Source of the DNA: Pelagibacteraceae bacterium TMED65
GTDB taxonomy: Bacteria > Pseudomonadota > Alphaproteobacteria > TMED127
Assembly (NCBI GenBank): GCA_002167215.1
Contig: NHDS01000007.1
Span: forward strand, 21,949 to 43,258
Reading direction: 5' to 3'
DNA: 21,310 bases
Shown piece after piece: positions 7,516 through 16,232 of this stretch. Positions within the stretch are counted from its first letter, which is position 1. Each line of letters opens with the position of its first letter. The position numbers were made by a program, and so were the translations under genes. The notes beneath the pieces were generated by a model. It did no database searches. It was not told the origin of the DNA and saw only the letters and a list, made by a program, of their open reading frames with translations.

Positions 7516-9264
7516 ATGACAAACTTACCTATTTGGAATTTAGCTGATTTTTATCCCAATTATAAGTCTAAACTTATAAAAGATGATCTTGAATCACTTC
7601 GTAAAGATTCAGAATCTTTTTTGAAAAAATATAAAAAAAAATTAAAACATTTGGATAAGAGCAAATTGCTTAAATCAATCGAGGATTATGAACAACTTGA
7701 AGAAAAAATATATTTCATAAAAAGTTTTTCTTTTCTAACCCATTGTACTGACCAACTAAATAAAGAAAAAAATAAATTTTATCAAAGCACAGAAGAAATT
7801 ATATCTGATATAGAAAAAAATATTATTTTTTTTGGTATTGAATTTAATAAAATAAATAAAAAAAAAATCTATCAACTTAAAAGTTCTAAGTATTCAAGTT
7901 GGATAGAAAACTTAAATAAATTTAAAAAATATCAACAAACTGAAAAAATAGAAAAAGTTTTAATGGAAAAATCAATTACCAGCTCTTCTGCTTGGATTAA
8001 ATTTTTTGATCAATCAATGACTCGTCTTAGGTTCTCATTTCGAAATAAAAAATTAAGTGAAACAGAAATTTTAAATTTATTCTCTTCATCAGATCAAAAA
8101 ATAAGAAAAGATGCAGCTATTAGTTTTGGAAAAACTCTTAACGAAAACATATTTAATTTTACATTTATAATGAATAATATTTCAAAAGACCTTGATATTG
8201 ATATAAAACTTAGAGGGTTTGAGTTTTCGGAATCTTCCAGACATCTTTCAAATCAGATTGATAAGGAAGACGTAGATTCTTTGGTCAAAACAGTCAAGGG
8301 AAATTATAGAAACATTTGTCATAGATATTACAATTACAAAGCAAAATGCTTTGGACAAAAAAAGCTTAACTTTTGGGATAGGAATGCTCCTTACCCTGGC
8401 AGGAAAACCGACAATATTTCATGGTCGAAAGCAAAGAGTATTGTACTTGAGTCTTATAATGATTTTGACAAAAGGCTAGGGAGTATCGCAAATATTTTTT
8501 TCGAAAAAAACTGGATTCACGCAAAACCAATGAACGGTAAAACGTCTGGTGCATTTTCACACCCTACCGTCCCATCATGTCACCCTTATATTTTAATGAA
8601 TTATCAAGGAAAAACAAGAGATGTAATGACACTGGCTCATGAATTAGGTCACGGCGTTCACCAATATTTGGCAAGTAAACAAGGTCTTCTTCTAGCAGAC
8701 ACACCATTAACACTTGCTGAAACAGCTAGTGTATTTGGAGAGATGTTAACATTTAAATCTCTATTAAGAAAAACAAGAAACAAAGATGAAAGGATTTATC
8801 TTTTAAGAAGTAAAATTGAAGACATGATAAACACCGTGTTTAGGCAAATTTCTTTCTTTATTTTTGAGAGAGAAATCCACTCACTAAGATCAAGATTTGA
8901 GCTATCTGATGATGATATTTCTGAGGTATGGATGAAAACTCAAAAAGAAAGCCTTGGAAACAGTGTCAATTTAACGAATGATTACAAATCATTTTGGGCT
9001 TACATACCACACTTTATCCATTCTCCTTTTTATGTTTATGCATACGCATTTGGAGATTGTCTTGTGAATTCGCTTTATTCTAAGTTTGAAGAATCTCCAC
9101 ATAACTTTAATGATAAATACTTTAGCTTACTTGAATCAGGGGGCTCTAGAAATTACCAGGTGTTACTAGCGGAATTTGATTTAGACCCAAAAAATAAAAA
9201 TTTTTGGCAATTGGGTATGAATCTTATCAAAAATCTGTTAGATGAATTAGAAAAAATAAGTTAG
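7516..9264 (+). CDS. pepF: Oligoendopeptidase F (M3 family zinc peptidase)
   Basis: A cytosolic zinc metallopeptidase that cleaves short peptides, 582 residues, near the usual length for the family. The zinc site is H375-E376-L-G-H379 in 'LAHELGHGVHQ'; the likely third ligand is Glu402 in 'LAETASVFGEM', 23 residues later. The N-terminal helical domain begins 'LPIWNLADFYP', the typical PepF opening. A C-terminal 'YVYAYAFGDCL' block is also conserved. No Shine-Dalgarno is seen, and the gap to the divergent acyl-CoA synthetase is 25 bp, so its promoter probably lies within that gene. pntAA starts 13 bp after its stop, so it may lead a four-gene transcript. Confidence 0.95.
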   Translation: MTNLPIWNLADFYPNYKSKLIKDDLESLRKDSESFLKKYKKKLKHLDKSKLLKSIEDYEQLEEKIYFIKSFSFLTHCTDQLNKEKNKFYQSTEEIISDIEKNIIFFGIEFNKINKKKIYQLKSSKYSSWIENLNKFKKYQQTEKIEKVLMEKSITSSSAWIKFFDQSMTRLRFSFRNKKLSETEILNLFSSSDQKIRKDAAISFGKTLNENIFNFTFIMNNISKDLDIDIKLRGFEFSESSRHLSNQIDKEDVDSLVKTVKGNYRNICHRYYNYKAKCFGQKKLNFWDRNAPYPGRKTDNISWSKAKSIVLESYNDFDKRLGSIANIFFEKNWIHAKPMNGKTSGAFSHPTVPSCHPYILMNYQGKTRDVMTLAHELGHGVHQYLASKQGLLLADTPLTLAETASVFGEMLTFKSLLRKTRNKDERIYLLRSKIEDMINTVFRQISFFIFEREIHSLRSRFELSDDDISEVWMKTQKESLGNSVNLTNDYKSFWAYIPHFIHSPFYVYAYAFGDCLVNSLYSKFEESPHNFNDKYFSLLESGGSRNYQVLLAEFDLDPKNKNFWQLGMNLIKNLLDELEKIS

Positions 9265-9277
9265 TTTAGGAATCAAA

Positions 9278-10384
9278 ATGAAATTAGTAGTACCAACTGA
9301 AATATATGAAGGAGAAAAAAGAGTGAGTATAACTCCAGATTGTGTTTCTTCTCTTAAGAAAATGGGTTTTGAGGTATTTATTCAAAAAGATGCAGGCCTT
9401 AATTCTTCATATACAGATAATGATTATAAAAAAAACGGCGCCAAAATATCTAATAAACTGGGAGAGCTTTATAAAAATGCAGATCTAGTGGTTAAAATTC
9501 AAAGACCAACAAAAAAAAATAAAATTAATGAGTGCAACTTTCTAAAAAATTGTAGTCTATTAACCCTTCTTTATGAACAAAAGTTCAAGAATGAGTTTAA
9601 TTTAATCAAGAAGTTAAAAATAAATGTTTTTGCACTTGAGAAAATGCCTAGAATTTCTAGAGCTCAGAGCATGGACGTTTTGTCCTCACAAAGCAACTTG
9701 TCTGGATACAAAGCTGTAATTGATGCAGCCAGTGAATTCAACAAAGCATTCCCATTAATGATGACTTCAGCTGGAACTGTTGCACCAGCAAAAGTACTAG
9801 TAATTGGAGCCGGAGTAGCTGGATTGCAAGCTATTGCCACAGCAAAAAGATTGGGTTCAGTGGTTTCCTCGTTTGATGTTAGATCATCTACAAAGGAACA
9901 AGTCGAAAGTCTCGGAGCCAAGTTTATTGAAGTTAAAGGTGAGGATTCAGGAGAAACTGCAGCCGGTTACGCAAAGGAAATGACTAAATCATACAAAAAA
10001 AAACAAAATGCACTACTTGAAGAAACAATAAAGAAAATGGATATTGTAATTACAACTGCATTAGTACCTGGTAAACCCGCTCCAAGACTGATTAATAAAA
10101 AAATGGTAGAATCTATGAAAGTAGGAAGTATAATCGTTGATTTAGCATCAGAGTTTGGAGGAAATTGCGAGTTAGTAAAACACGGAGAAACGGTTATTTA
10201 TAAATCTACAAAGATTATTGGACCTTTGAACTTAGCTGCTACTGTCGCGCAAGATTCCTCTCGATTGTTCTCAAAAAATGTTATTAACTTCCTAATGAAC
10301 TCATGCGAATCAGGAAAATTTAAAAATTTTAATTGGGAAGATGAAGTTGTGAGAGAAACCTGCGTTTTAAAAAATTATAAATAG
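9278..10384 (+). CDS. pntAA: NAD(P) transhydrogenase subunit alpha, part 1 (NAD-binding domain I)
   Basis: The soluble NAD(H)-binding domain I of proton-translocating transhydrogenase, which uses the proton gradient to reduce NADP+ with NADH. It has 368 residues. Signatures: 'PTEIYEGEKRVSITP' at the N-terminus, 'RAQSMD' at 128-133 (the mobile-loop/interface region), and a Rossmann 'VIGAGVAG' at 175-182 followed by 'FDVR' at 199-202. As in Rhodospirillum rubrum, domain I is a separate polypeptide from the membrane alpha-2 part. An AGGAA Shine-Dalgarno at 9268-9272 precedes the ATG, one of the few visible in the window. It is 12 bp upstream of pntAB. Confidence 0.97.
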   Translation: MKLVVPTEIYEGEKRVSITPDCVSSLKKMGFEVFIQKDAGLNSSYTDNDYKKNGAKISNKLGELYKNADLVVKIQRPTKKNKINECNFLKNCSLLTLLYEQKFKNEFNLIKKLKINVFALEKMPRISRAQSMDVLSSQSNLSGYKAVIDAASEFNKAFPLMMTSAGTVAPAKVLVIGAGVAGLQAIATAKRLGSVVSSFDVRSSTKEQVESLGAKFIEVKGEDSGETAAGYAKEMTKSYKKKQNALLEETIKKMDIVITTALVPGKPAPRLINKKMVESMKVGSIIVDLASEFGGNCELVKHGETVIYKSTKIIGPLNLAATVAQDSSRLFSKNVINFLMNSCESGKFKNFNWEDEVVRETCVLKNYK

Positions 10385-10396
10385 AAAGACTAGATT

Positions 10397-10705
10397 ATGG
10401 AAAATATTGACCCATTTATAAACTTATTAATGATTTTTATTTTGGCCTGTATAATAGGTTATTATGTTATTTGGGGGGTAACTTCAGCTCTTCACTCTCC
10501 GTTAATGGCTGTTACAAATGCAATTTCAAGTGTCATAATAGTAGGTGCCCTCATTGCAGCTGGTCCTGAAGAAATAAATTTTTCCTCTATAATGGGATTT
10601 CTGGCAATAATTTTAGCATCAATTAATATATTTGGAGGATTTGTAGTTTCCCATAGAATGTTATCAATGTTCAAAAAGAAAGAAAAGAAAAATTCAAATG
10701 AGTGA
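10397..10705 (+). CDS. pntAB: NAD(P) transhydrogenase subunit alpha, part 2 (membrane)
   Basis: A 102-residue membrane subunit with three hydrophobic helices (about residues 8-27, 33-54 and 62-83). It corresponds to the C-terminal membrane part of fused PntA in enterobacteria. Conserved text includes 'VTSALHSPLMAVTNAIS' and 'GFVVSHRMLSMF', followed by a basic tail. The gene overlaps the start of pntB by 8 nt (10698-10705), so the two membrane subunits are made together. The split organisation is usual for alphaproteobacteria. Confidence 0.96.
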   Translation: MENIDPFINLLMIFILACIIGYYVIWGVTSALHSPLMAVTNAISSVIIVGALIAAGPEEINFSSIMGFLAIILASINIFGGFVVSHRMLSMFKKKEKKNSNE

Positions 10706-12089
10706 AAATTTAACTGCAATATTTTATCTGATTTCTGCAATATTTTTTATTCTTGCGTTAAAAGGACTGTCTCACCCAGAATCTGCTCGTAACGGTAATG
10801 TATTAGGTATAATAGGAATGGTAGTGGCAATTATCACTACGCTTTTTAATAAGAATGTTTTGTCTTATGAGCTAATCATCTTAGGCATTATAATAGGAGG
10901 GGCGATTGGAACTTTTATTGCTCTAAAAATTGAAATGACAGCTTTACCCCAACTTGTAGCAGCATTTCACTCACTTGTTGGTCTGGCAGCAGTATTTGTA
11001 GCAACAAGCGCATTTTATTCACCTCAAAGTTATGGGATAGTTGATGAAGCAGGTTTAATATTTTCATCTAGCCTTGTTGAAATGTCTTTAGGCGTTGCAA
11101 TTGGAGCTATCACATTTACAGGTTCAGTAATTGCTTTTTTAAAACTTCAAGGCCTTGTGAGTGGAGCCCCAACAACATTTTTTGGACAACATTTCTTAAA
11201 CTTAATAATTTTTGTCTCATTGATAGTATTAACAGTGATGTTCACTCTTTCATCATCTTTCGAAATTTTTTGGCTAATAGTAGGATTATCTTTATTATTA
11301 GGAATACTATTAATTATTCCGATAGGTGGAGCAGATATGCCGGTAGTTGTATCAATGCTTAACTCTTATTCAGGTTGGGCTGCTGCAGGTATAGGGTTTA
11401 CATTATCTAATCATCTTCTAATTATAGTAGGTTCTTTGGTAGGAGCCTCAGGAGCAATTTTAAGTTACATTATGTGTAAAGGAATGAATAGATCATTCGT
11501 TAGTGTTATTCTGGGTGGTTTTGGAGTAGAAGAGGGAACAGCCGTTGACAAAAATCAAGGTAAAACGGTAAAAACTGGGAGCCCAGAAGACGCTGCATTT
11601 ATTATGTCAAATGCTAGCAGTGTAATTATTGTTCCTGGATACGGTATGGCTGTTGCTCAAGCACAACACGCTTTAAGAGAGATGTGTGATATTCTAAAAA
11701 AAAATGGTGTCACTATAAAATATGCCATTCATCCAGTTGCGGGAAGGATGCCAGGGCACATGAATGTTTTACTTGCTGAGGCCAATGTTCCATACGACGA
11801 GGTTTTCGAACTAGAAGAGATAAATAGCGAGTTTTCTAATACTGATGCCGCTTTTGTAATTGGTGCTAATGATATTACGAATCCGGCAGCTAAAACAGAT
11901 AAATCAAGCCCTATTTACGGAATGCCAATTCTTGATGTAGAAAATAGTGGAACAGTTCTTTTTGTAAAAAGATCTATGGCCTCTGGTTATGCTGGTGTGG
12001 ATAATGAACTTTTCTTTAGGGATAACACAATGATGTTGTTTTCAGATGCAAAAAAAATGGTTGAGAACATTATAAAGGGGTTGGATTAG
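10698..12089 (+). CDS. pntB: NAD(P) transhydrogenase subunit beta
   Basis: A 463-residue protein with an N-terminal membrane domain (about nine helices, residues 5-265) and a C-terminal NADP(H)-binding domain III. His91 in 'AFHSLVGLAA' and Asn222 in 'MLNSYSG' sit at the positions of the proton-channel residues known in the E. coli protein. Domain III shows 'GYGMAVAQAQ' at 314-323, 'AGRMPGHMNVLLAEA' and 'VIGANDITNPAA'. It completes the pntAA-pntAB-pntB operon, a main NADPH source in streamlined bacteria. Only 4 bases separate its TAG stop from the stop of convergent rpsU, leaving no room for a hairpin terminator between them. Confidence 0.97.
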   Translation: MSENLTAIFYLISAIFFILALKGLSHPESARNGNVLGIIGMVVAIITTLFNKNVLSYELIILGIIIGGAIGTFIALKIEMTALPQLVAAFHSLVGLAAVFVATSAFYSPQSYGIVDEAGLIFSSSLVEMSLGVAIGAITFTGSVIAFLKLQGLVSGAPTTFFGQHFLNLIIFVSLIVLTVMFTLSSSFEIFWLIVGLSLLLGILLIIPIGGADMPVVVSMLNSYSGWAAAGIGFTLSNHLLIIVGSLVGASGAILSYIMCKGMNRSFVSVILGGFGVEEGTAVDKNQGKTVKTGSPEDAAFIMSNASSVIIVPGYGMAVAQAQHALREMCDILKKNGVTIKYAIHPVAGRMPGHMNVLLAEANVPYDEVFELEEINSEFSNTDAAFVIGANDITNPAAKTDKSSPIYGMPILDVENSGTVLFVKRSMASGYAGVDNELFFRDNTMMLFSDAKKMVENIIKGLD

Positions 12090-12093
12090 AAAC

Positions 12094-12300
12094 CTAATAT
12101 CCTTGAATTTCCATTTTTTTTCTTTGCATTTTCTTATATCTTCTAGTGCACTCATTAAGAAGTCTAGCCTTCTTTTCAGATGGCTTCTCATAAGCTCTTC
12201 TTTGTTTCATCTCTTTGAAGATTCCCTCCCTTTGGAGTTTTTTCTTCATAGCCCTCATAGCTTTTTCTAAGTTGTTATCTCTAACACTAACTCTAATAAT
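12094..12300 (-). CDS. rpsU: 30S ribosomal protein S21 with an apparent AUU start codon
   Basis: A 68-residue basic protein with the full S21 pattern: 'VRDNNLEKAMRAMKKKLQRE' near residues 6-25, 'GIFKEMKQRRAYEKPSEKKAR' after it, then a Lys/Arg-rich tail. S21 sits at the 3' end of 16S rRNA near the Shine-Dalgarno helix. No ATG, GTG or TTG lies between the upstream in-frame stop and the conserved N-terminus. Instead, a perfect AAGGAG (12313-12308) is followed 7 nt later by ATT ATT (12300-12295). I place the start at the first ATT. The first ATG is codon 15 and would remove the conserved VRDNN block. An ATG mutated or misread as ATT is the alternative. Confidence 0.88.
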   Translation of the reverse strand: MIRVSVRDNNLEKAMRAMKKKLQREGIFKEMKQRRAYEKPSEKKARLLNECTRRYKKMQRKKMEIQGY

Positions 12301-12307
12301 TTTTAAT

Positions 12308-12313
12308 CTCCTT
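12308..12313 (-). promoter_or_regulatory. Shine-Dalgarno AAGGAG of rpsU
   Basis: A perfect AAGGAG on the minus strand, 7 nt before the ATT at 12300. It is the strongest ribosome-binding site in the window, where most genes show none. Its position is what decides the non-standard rpsU start. Confidence 0.75.
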
Positions 12314-12324
12314 AAAATTATGCA

Positions 12325-12353
12325 TTACTTTTTATATAAAAAAATGTGATAAT
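12325..12353 (+). promoter_or_regulatory. Candidate promoter for COQ9, overlapping the rpsU promoter
   Basis: An extended -10 element, TG-T-GATAAT (12345-12353), has a weak TTACTT (12325-12330) 17 nt upstream of the GATAAT. It faces the COQ9 gene and physically overlaps the rpsU promoter on the other strand, so the two could compete for polymerase. Confidence 0.33.
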
Positions 12354-12358
12354 GTAAA
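12331..12358 (-). promoter_or_regulatory. Candidate sigma-70 promoter for rpsU
   Basis: On the minus strand TTTACA (12358-12353) and TATAAA (12336-12331) are separated by 16 nt. Transcription would begin near 12324, giving a leader of roughly 24 nt that contains the Shine-Dalgarno. Confidence 0.5.
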
Positions 12359-12377
12359 TAACTTTTTTAATTTATTT

Positions 12378-12986
12378 ATGAATAATAGATCAAACATAAT
12401 AGAAGTAATTAATATTATATTAAAATACTATAGAAAGAATACTTCATTTAATGTTCTTTTAGATAGAGTAGTAGAAGAAATAAGACCTTCTAAAAAATTT
12501 ACAGAACAACTACGCAATGAAATATTTGATGATGGTTATGCGTCTTTTTTTTCTTTAATAAACTCAATTATTAATGAAGAAATTTGTAAAGGTAAACCAA
12601 AAGATTTTAACAAATATAGGGTTAATGAGAAAATTAAATTTTTTATCTTTTACAGAATTCATATTATTAATAAATTATTTGAGAGAAAAAGAGTTTTAAC
12701 AATTACCCTCAAACATAAATCATTGTTAGGTTTGCAAAAATTACTTTTTAATATTAGTGATGAAATTTGGTACCAATCGGGTGATGAATCTACAGATTTT
12801 AATTACTATAGTAAAAGGGTAATTTTAATGAATATTTATTTGAGTTCATATTTGTATAGTATTTATGATAATTCCAATGATTTAGGTAAAACTAAATTAT
12901 TTATAGATAAACAAATTAGTAGGGTTTTAAAGTTTGGAAAAGTTAAATCAAATTTTAAATCTTTATTTTATCCAAAAACTATGTAA
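12378..12986 (+). CDS. COQ9 family ubiquinone biosynthesis protein
   Basis: A 202-residue, mostly helical protein. The C-terminal half carries the COQ9 signature: 'DEIWYQSGDESTDFNYYSKR' at residues 128-147, then 'YDNSNDLGKTKLFIDKQI' at 163-180. In mitochondria COQ9 binds lipids and presents the ubiquinone precursor to the COQ7 hydroxylase; alphaproteobacterial homologues are thought to act likewise. The N-terminal half (a TetR-like helical fold in known members) is too diverged to recognise by eye. rpsU next to COQ9 is a familiar alphaproteobacterial arrangement. Its last 19 bases overlap the end of convergent purK. Confidence 0.85.
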   Translation: MNNRSNIIEVINIILKYYRKNTSFNVLLDRVVEEIRPSKKFTEQLRNEIFDDGYASFFSLINSIINEEICKGKPKDFNKYRVNEKIKFFIFYRIHIINKLFERKRVLTITLKHKSLLGLQKLLFNISDEIWYQSGDESTDFNYYSKRVILMNIYLSSYLYSIYDNSNDLGKTKLFIDKQISRVLKFGKVKSNFKSLFYPKTM

Positions 12987-14008
12987 TGCCCCATTTTTCT
13001 TGATGGTCTGATCTCTTTTTTAAAATAATCATAGCACTTAAACTTTTTTTTAATATTGTTAATCTTCAAATACTCATTTCCAATTATATTTATCATTTTA
13101 CAATCTTTAAGGGGGTCAGGTGAATTGATTTTTCCATTCATTATTAATGAAACAAGGTTATCAAATTGACTGTAAGTGCATGAATCTATTGTCCAATGAC
13201 CAGAGTTATGCGGGCGTGGAGCAAGTTCATTTATTAATATTTTATCATCCATTGTGATAAACATTTCAACTGCTAATATACCATTAAGATTTAAAGCATC
13301 TGAAATCTTACAGGCTATCATTTCTGATTTTTTAACAGTATTTCTACTTATCTTTGCCGGGTAAATTGTTTCTCTTAAAATAGAATCCCTATGAACATTT
13401 TGAACTGGAGGATAAACAATTATGTCTTCATTGTTCTTAACAACAATGACTGAAATCTCCAATTTAAATTTTACTCTTTCTTCTAGAATATAATTAGAAA
13501 GATTTAGATTTTTAAATTTTATTAAATTTTTTTTATCTATTTGATGTTGACCTTTACCATCATATCCCATTTCTTGAGTTTTCAATATACAATTATAGTT
13601 AAATTTTGAGACACCATTTTTTAATTCTTCATAGTTATTGATTTCAAGAAAATTTGTAGTTTTCACATCATTAATAGAATTTAAGAACTTTTTTTCTTTC
13701 AGTCTGTTTTGAGCAATTTCAATAATTTTACTAGATGGGAATAGTTTTTTTTTCTTCTGAATTCTTCTAAGTATTTTTTTTGAAATATTTTCTGTTTCTA
13801 CGGTGAAAAAATCAGCACCATTGATAAATTCATCAAATTTATCAGAGTCATCAAGACTTCCAAAAAAATAATTATCACAAAACATTTTTGCACTAAAATC
13901 TTCCTCGGTTGAATATACAAGTGTTTTCACACCAATCTTTTTTGCTGCAATACAGGTAAACATACCCAGTTGACCACCTCCAATAATTCCTAAAGTATTA
14001 CTTTTCAT
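12968..14008 (-). CDS. purK: 5-(carboxyamino)imidazole ribonucleotide synthase
   Basis: An ATP-grasp enzyme of de novo purine synthesis that carboxylates AIR to N5-CAIR using ATP and bicarbonate. It has 346 residues. Signatures: N-terminal '[12 protein letters not shown]' at residues 6-17, '[14 protein letters not shown]' in the ATP-grasp B domain, '[21 protein letters not shown]', and the metal/ATP site '[15 protein letters not shown]'. It follows purE with an 11-nt overlap (13998-14008), so PurE and PurK, which act in sequence, are made together. The C-terminus is a little short relative to E. coli-like relatives but complete in fold motifs. Confidence 0.96.
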   Translation of the reverse strand: MKSNTLGIIGGGQLGMFTCIAAKKIGVKTLVYSTEEDFSAKMFCDNYFFGSLDDSDKFDEFINGADFFTVETENISKKILRRIQKKKKLFPSSKIIEIAQNRLKEKKFLNSINDVKTTNFLEINNYEELKNGVSKFNYNCILKTQEMGYDGKGQHQIDKKNLIKFKNLNLSNYILEERVKFKLEISVIVVKNNEDIIVYPPVQNVHRDSILRETIYPAKISRNTVKKSEMIACKISDALNLNGILAVEMFITMDDKILINELAPRPHNSGHWTIDSCTYSQFDNLVSLIMNGKINSPDPLKDCKMINIIGNEYLKINNIKKKFKCYDYFKKEIRPSRKMGHYIVFG

Positions 14009-14492
14009 TTTTAGGGATTTTTTTTATTGAACTTGTTTGTTTTTTTCTGAAAACATCCAGTTTTTTCTGAATATCCGGATATTTATTTGAGAGGATTGAA
14101 ATTGAAGCTAATGCTGCATTAATTGCTCCGGCTTTTCCAATAGCTAGAGTTGGTAGTGGAATGCCGGCAGGCATTTGGACAATTGACAGTAGACTATCTA
14201 ATCCTTTGAGAGACTTTGATTCAATTGGCACTCCAAGTACCGGTAAAGTGGTGATTGCTGCAATCATACCTGGTAAATGTGCAGCACCACCTGCACCCGC
14301 TATTACAACTTCCAAACCATTATCTTTCAATGATTTCGCATAACTATATAATCTTTCTGGTGTTCTGTGAGCTGATACTATTTTTTTTTCATATGAGACT
14401 TTGAATTCCTTAAGAATTTTTTCTGATGAAATCAGGGTTTTCCAATCTGATTGGCTTCCCATAACAATAGAAACAAGAGCTTTATTATTCAT
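13998..14492 (-). CDS. purE: N5-carboxyaminoimidazole ribonucleotide mutase
   Basis: A 164-residue class I PurE, which moves the carboxyl group of N5-CAIR to give CAIR. Diagnostic blocks: 'MGSQSDW' at residues 11-17, the catalytic His42 in '[10 protein letters not shown]', '[12 protein letters not shown]', and '[20 protein letters not shown]'. It forms an octamer in known species. It leads the purE-purK operon and is divergent from the YdcH-like gene across 48 bp. The presence of both purE and purK shows the two-step bacterial route for AIR carboxylation. Confidence 0.97.
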   Translation of the reverse strand: MNNKALVSIVMGSQSDWKTLISSEKILKEFKVSYEKKIVSAHRTPERLYSYAKSLKDNGLEVVIAGAGGAAHLPGMIAAITTLPVLGVPIESKSLKGLDSLLSIVQMPAGIPLPTLAIGKAGAINAALASISILSNKYPDIQKKLDVFRKKQTSSIKKIPKNEK

Positions 14493-14540
14493 TTACAAAA
14501 AATAATAGATTAAATTAAAAAAACATATTAACATAAAAAT

Positions 14541-14720
14541 ATGGAAAGAATTTTTACTAAAGAAAAAAAAATTAAATCTCTAATTTCTAAACACGAATTC
14601 TTTGATTCATTGATCCAAAAAAAAATTAAATACTTGAGTATTGATGATTTAGAAATTATTGATTTAAAGAAAAAAAAACTCAAAATTAAAGATGAGATTA
14701 ATAGTCTAGCAAGTAGTTAA
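14541..14720 (+). CDS. YdcH/DUF465 family small protein
   Basis: A 59-residue charged, helical protein starting at ATG 14541. It has the DUF465 pattern: 'LISKHEFFDSLIQ' (the conserved Leu/His/Leu/Ile spacing) near residues 14-26, an acidic turn 'SIDDLEI', and the closing 'LKKKKLKIKDEI' near 42-53, equivalent to the family's LKKxKLxLKDEI. Two antiparallel helices are likely. Function is unknown; in alphaproteobacteria such genes are often next to purE, as here. Its TAA stop overlaps that of the convergent DUF1013 gene at TTAA (14717-14720). Confidence 0.85.
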   Translation: MERIFTKEKKIKSLISKHEFFDSLIQKKIKYLSIDDLEIIDLKKKKLKIKDEINSLASS

Positions 14721-15241
14721 TCCTTACTTCTATACTTATCAATAATAATTTCAATGTCTTCTTTTGTGCATAAACCTAATTCAAATGGATTTTGAGCTCT
14801 AACATTCTGCATATTCCAATATGTTCGCTCTCTTAAAGACTGAACAGTTTTTTTTGTTGTGCCGATTAATTTGCAAATTTTCGAATCAGGCATATTAGGT
14901 ATATTTCTTATAAACCAATAAATACCGTTTGGTTTGTCAGCTCTCTTTGACAGTGGGGTATATCTGGAGCCTTTAGTTTTTTTATTAGGTACAGGTACCT
15001 CTGAGTTTTTTATATTAAGTGAAATTGTGTTGTCATTTTCACACCGTGAAATTTCTTCTTGAGTGAGCTCTCCATTTTCAAGTGGATTTCTTGGTAAAAT
15101 TCCACTTGAAACCTCGCCATCAGCAATAGCTTGAATTTCAAGTATATGAATTCCAACAAATTCTGAGATCTGTTTAAATGAAAGTGTAGTATTGTCTATT
15201 AGCCAACTTGCTGTGGCTTTCGGCATTAGTGGTTTTCTCAT
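14717..15241 (-). CDS. DUF1013 (TrcR-type) alphaproteobacterial regulator
   Basis: A 174-residue member of the DUF1013 family, essentially confined to alphaproteobacteria and named TrcR (cell-cycle transcriptional regulator) in some databases. The N-terminal block 'LMPKATASWLIDNTTLSFKQ' at residues 5-24 leads into a helix-turn-helix-like segment ('ISEFVGIHILEIQAIADGEV'). A second one appears at 'PDSKICKLIGTTKKTVQSLRER' near 117-138, followed by 'YWNMQNVRAQNP'. Two Met codons (1 and 6) are possible starts; I keep the first because relatives usually have a few residues before MPKATA. It ends an apparent rpmE-oxidoreductase-DUF1013 transcript, 6 bp after the oxidoreductase stop. Confidence 0.9.
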   Translation of the reverse strand: MRKPLMPKATASWLIDNTTLSFKQISEFVGIHILEIQAIADGEVSSGILPRNPLENGELTQEEISRCENDNTISLNIKNSEVPVPNKKTKGSRYTPLSKRADKPNGIYWFIRNIPNMPDSKICKLIGTTKKTVQSLRERTYWNMQNVRAQNPFELGLCTKEDIEIIIDKYRSKD

Positions 15242-15247
15242 AATTTT

Positions 15248-16222
15248 TTAAAGTTCTAAAATCACTTTTCCTATATGATTGCCTTCTTGCAACCTTCTGT
15301 GAGCAGAAATGACGTCTTCAATTTTATATACAGAATCAATATAACACTTTATTGAGCCATTCTCCAAGTGTGGAAAAACATTTTTCTCCAAATCTTTTAA
15401 TATTTTAGCTTTAAATTCTATATCTCTAATTCTCAATGTTGAACCTGTTATTGTTAATCTTTTTAGCATAACTTTCATGAAATTCAAATCAGCAATTGCA
15501 CCATTTTGAAATCCGATGTTTACTAACTTACCTTCGGGCCCTAAAAGGTCTAAATTTTTTTTGATATAATCGCCTCCAATATAGTCTAAAACTAAATTTA
15601 AATTGTTTTGATTAATTTTTTTAATCTCTTCATGAAAATCTTGTTTTTTGTAATTAAAAACATGCTTAACTCCAAGTTTCTTGCAAAATTCCATTTTTTT
15701 CTCATTGCCAACAGTTGTAAATATTTCTGCTTTAAAAATATTTAAGATTTGAATACTTGCAATCCCAATTCCACTCGTACCTCCATGAACCAAAACTTTT
15801 TGATTTTTTTTTAACTTCCCTCTGATCACGAGGTTTGACCAGACTGTAAAAAAACACTCAGGGATTCCTGCAGCTTCTTTAAGAGATATTTCACTTGGAA
15901 CCTTGAAACATGTTTCTTGATCAGCAGCACAGTATTCTGCATATCCTCCTCCATTGACTAATGCAGCAACTTTTTCTCCAATTTTAAAATCTTTTACATC
16001 CTTTCCTAACTCTACTATTGTACCAGAAACCTCCAAACCAAGAATAGGTGAGTGACCATTGGGTGCTGGGTAATTACCCTCTCTTTGAACAATGTCGGGC
16101 CTATTTACTCCTGCAAACTTTACTTTTATCAGAATTTGATTTTTTTTTAATTTTGGAATCCCAACGTCTTTTAAATACATTACATCAGGAGGACCCGGAC
16201 GATCAAAGTTGACTGACTTCAT
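15248..16222 (-). CDS. NAD(P)H quinone oxidoreductase, PIG3-type MDR family
   Basis: A zinc-free medium-chain dehydrogenase/reductase of 324 residues. The N-terminal GroES-like domain includes 'GVNRPDIVQREGNYPAPNG' near 34-52 and 'LGLEVSGTIVELG' near 60-72. The Rossmann domain contains 'VLVHGGTSGIGIASIQI', the variant seen in the PIG3/quinone oxidoreductase branch. The zinc-binding Cys cluster of alcohol dehydrogenases is absent. It probably reduces quinones or other small electrophiles with NADPH. It lies 10 bp after rpmE and 6 bp before DUF1013 on the same strand. Confidence 0.92.
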   Translation of the reverse strand: MKSVNFDRPGPPDVMYLKDVGIPKLKKNQILIKVKFAGVNRPDIVQREGNYPAPNGHSPILGLEVSGTIVELGKDVKDFKIGEKVAALVNGGGYAEYCAADQETCFKVPSEISLKEAAGIPECFFTVWSNLVIRGKLKKNQKVLVHGGTSGIGIASIQILNIFKAEIFTTVGNEKKMEFCKKLGVKHVFNYKKQDFHEEIKKINQNNLNLVLDYIGGDYIKKNLDLLGPEGKLVNIGFQNGAIADLNFMKVMLKRLTITGSTLRIRDIEFKAKILKDLEKNVFPHLENGSIKCYIDSVYKIEDVISAHRRLQEGNHIGKVILEL

Positions 16223-16232
16223 TAACTTTATA

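Noticed and set aside
12086..12096. Bidirectional hairpin terminator between pntB and rpsU
   Set aside because: Only 4 bases lie between the stops and I could not find a GC-rich inverted repeat followed by a T-run.
12256..12258. ATG at codon 15 as the true rpsU start
   Set aside because: It would delete the conserved VRDNN N-terminus of S21 and ignores the perfect Shine-Dalgarno placed for the ATT at 12300.
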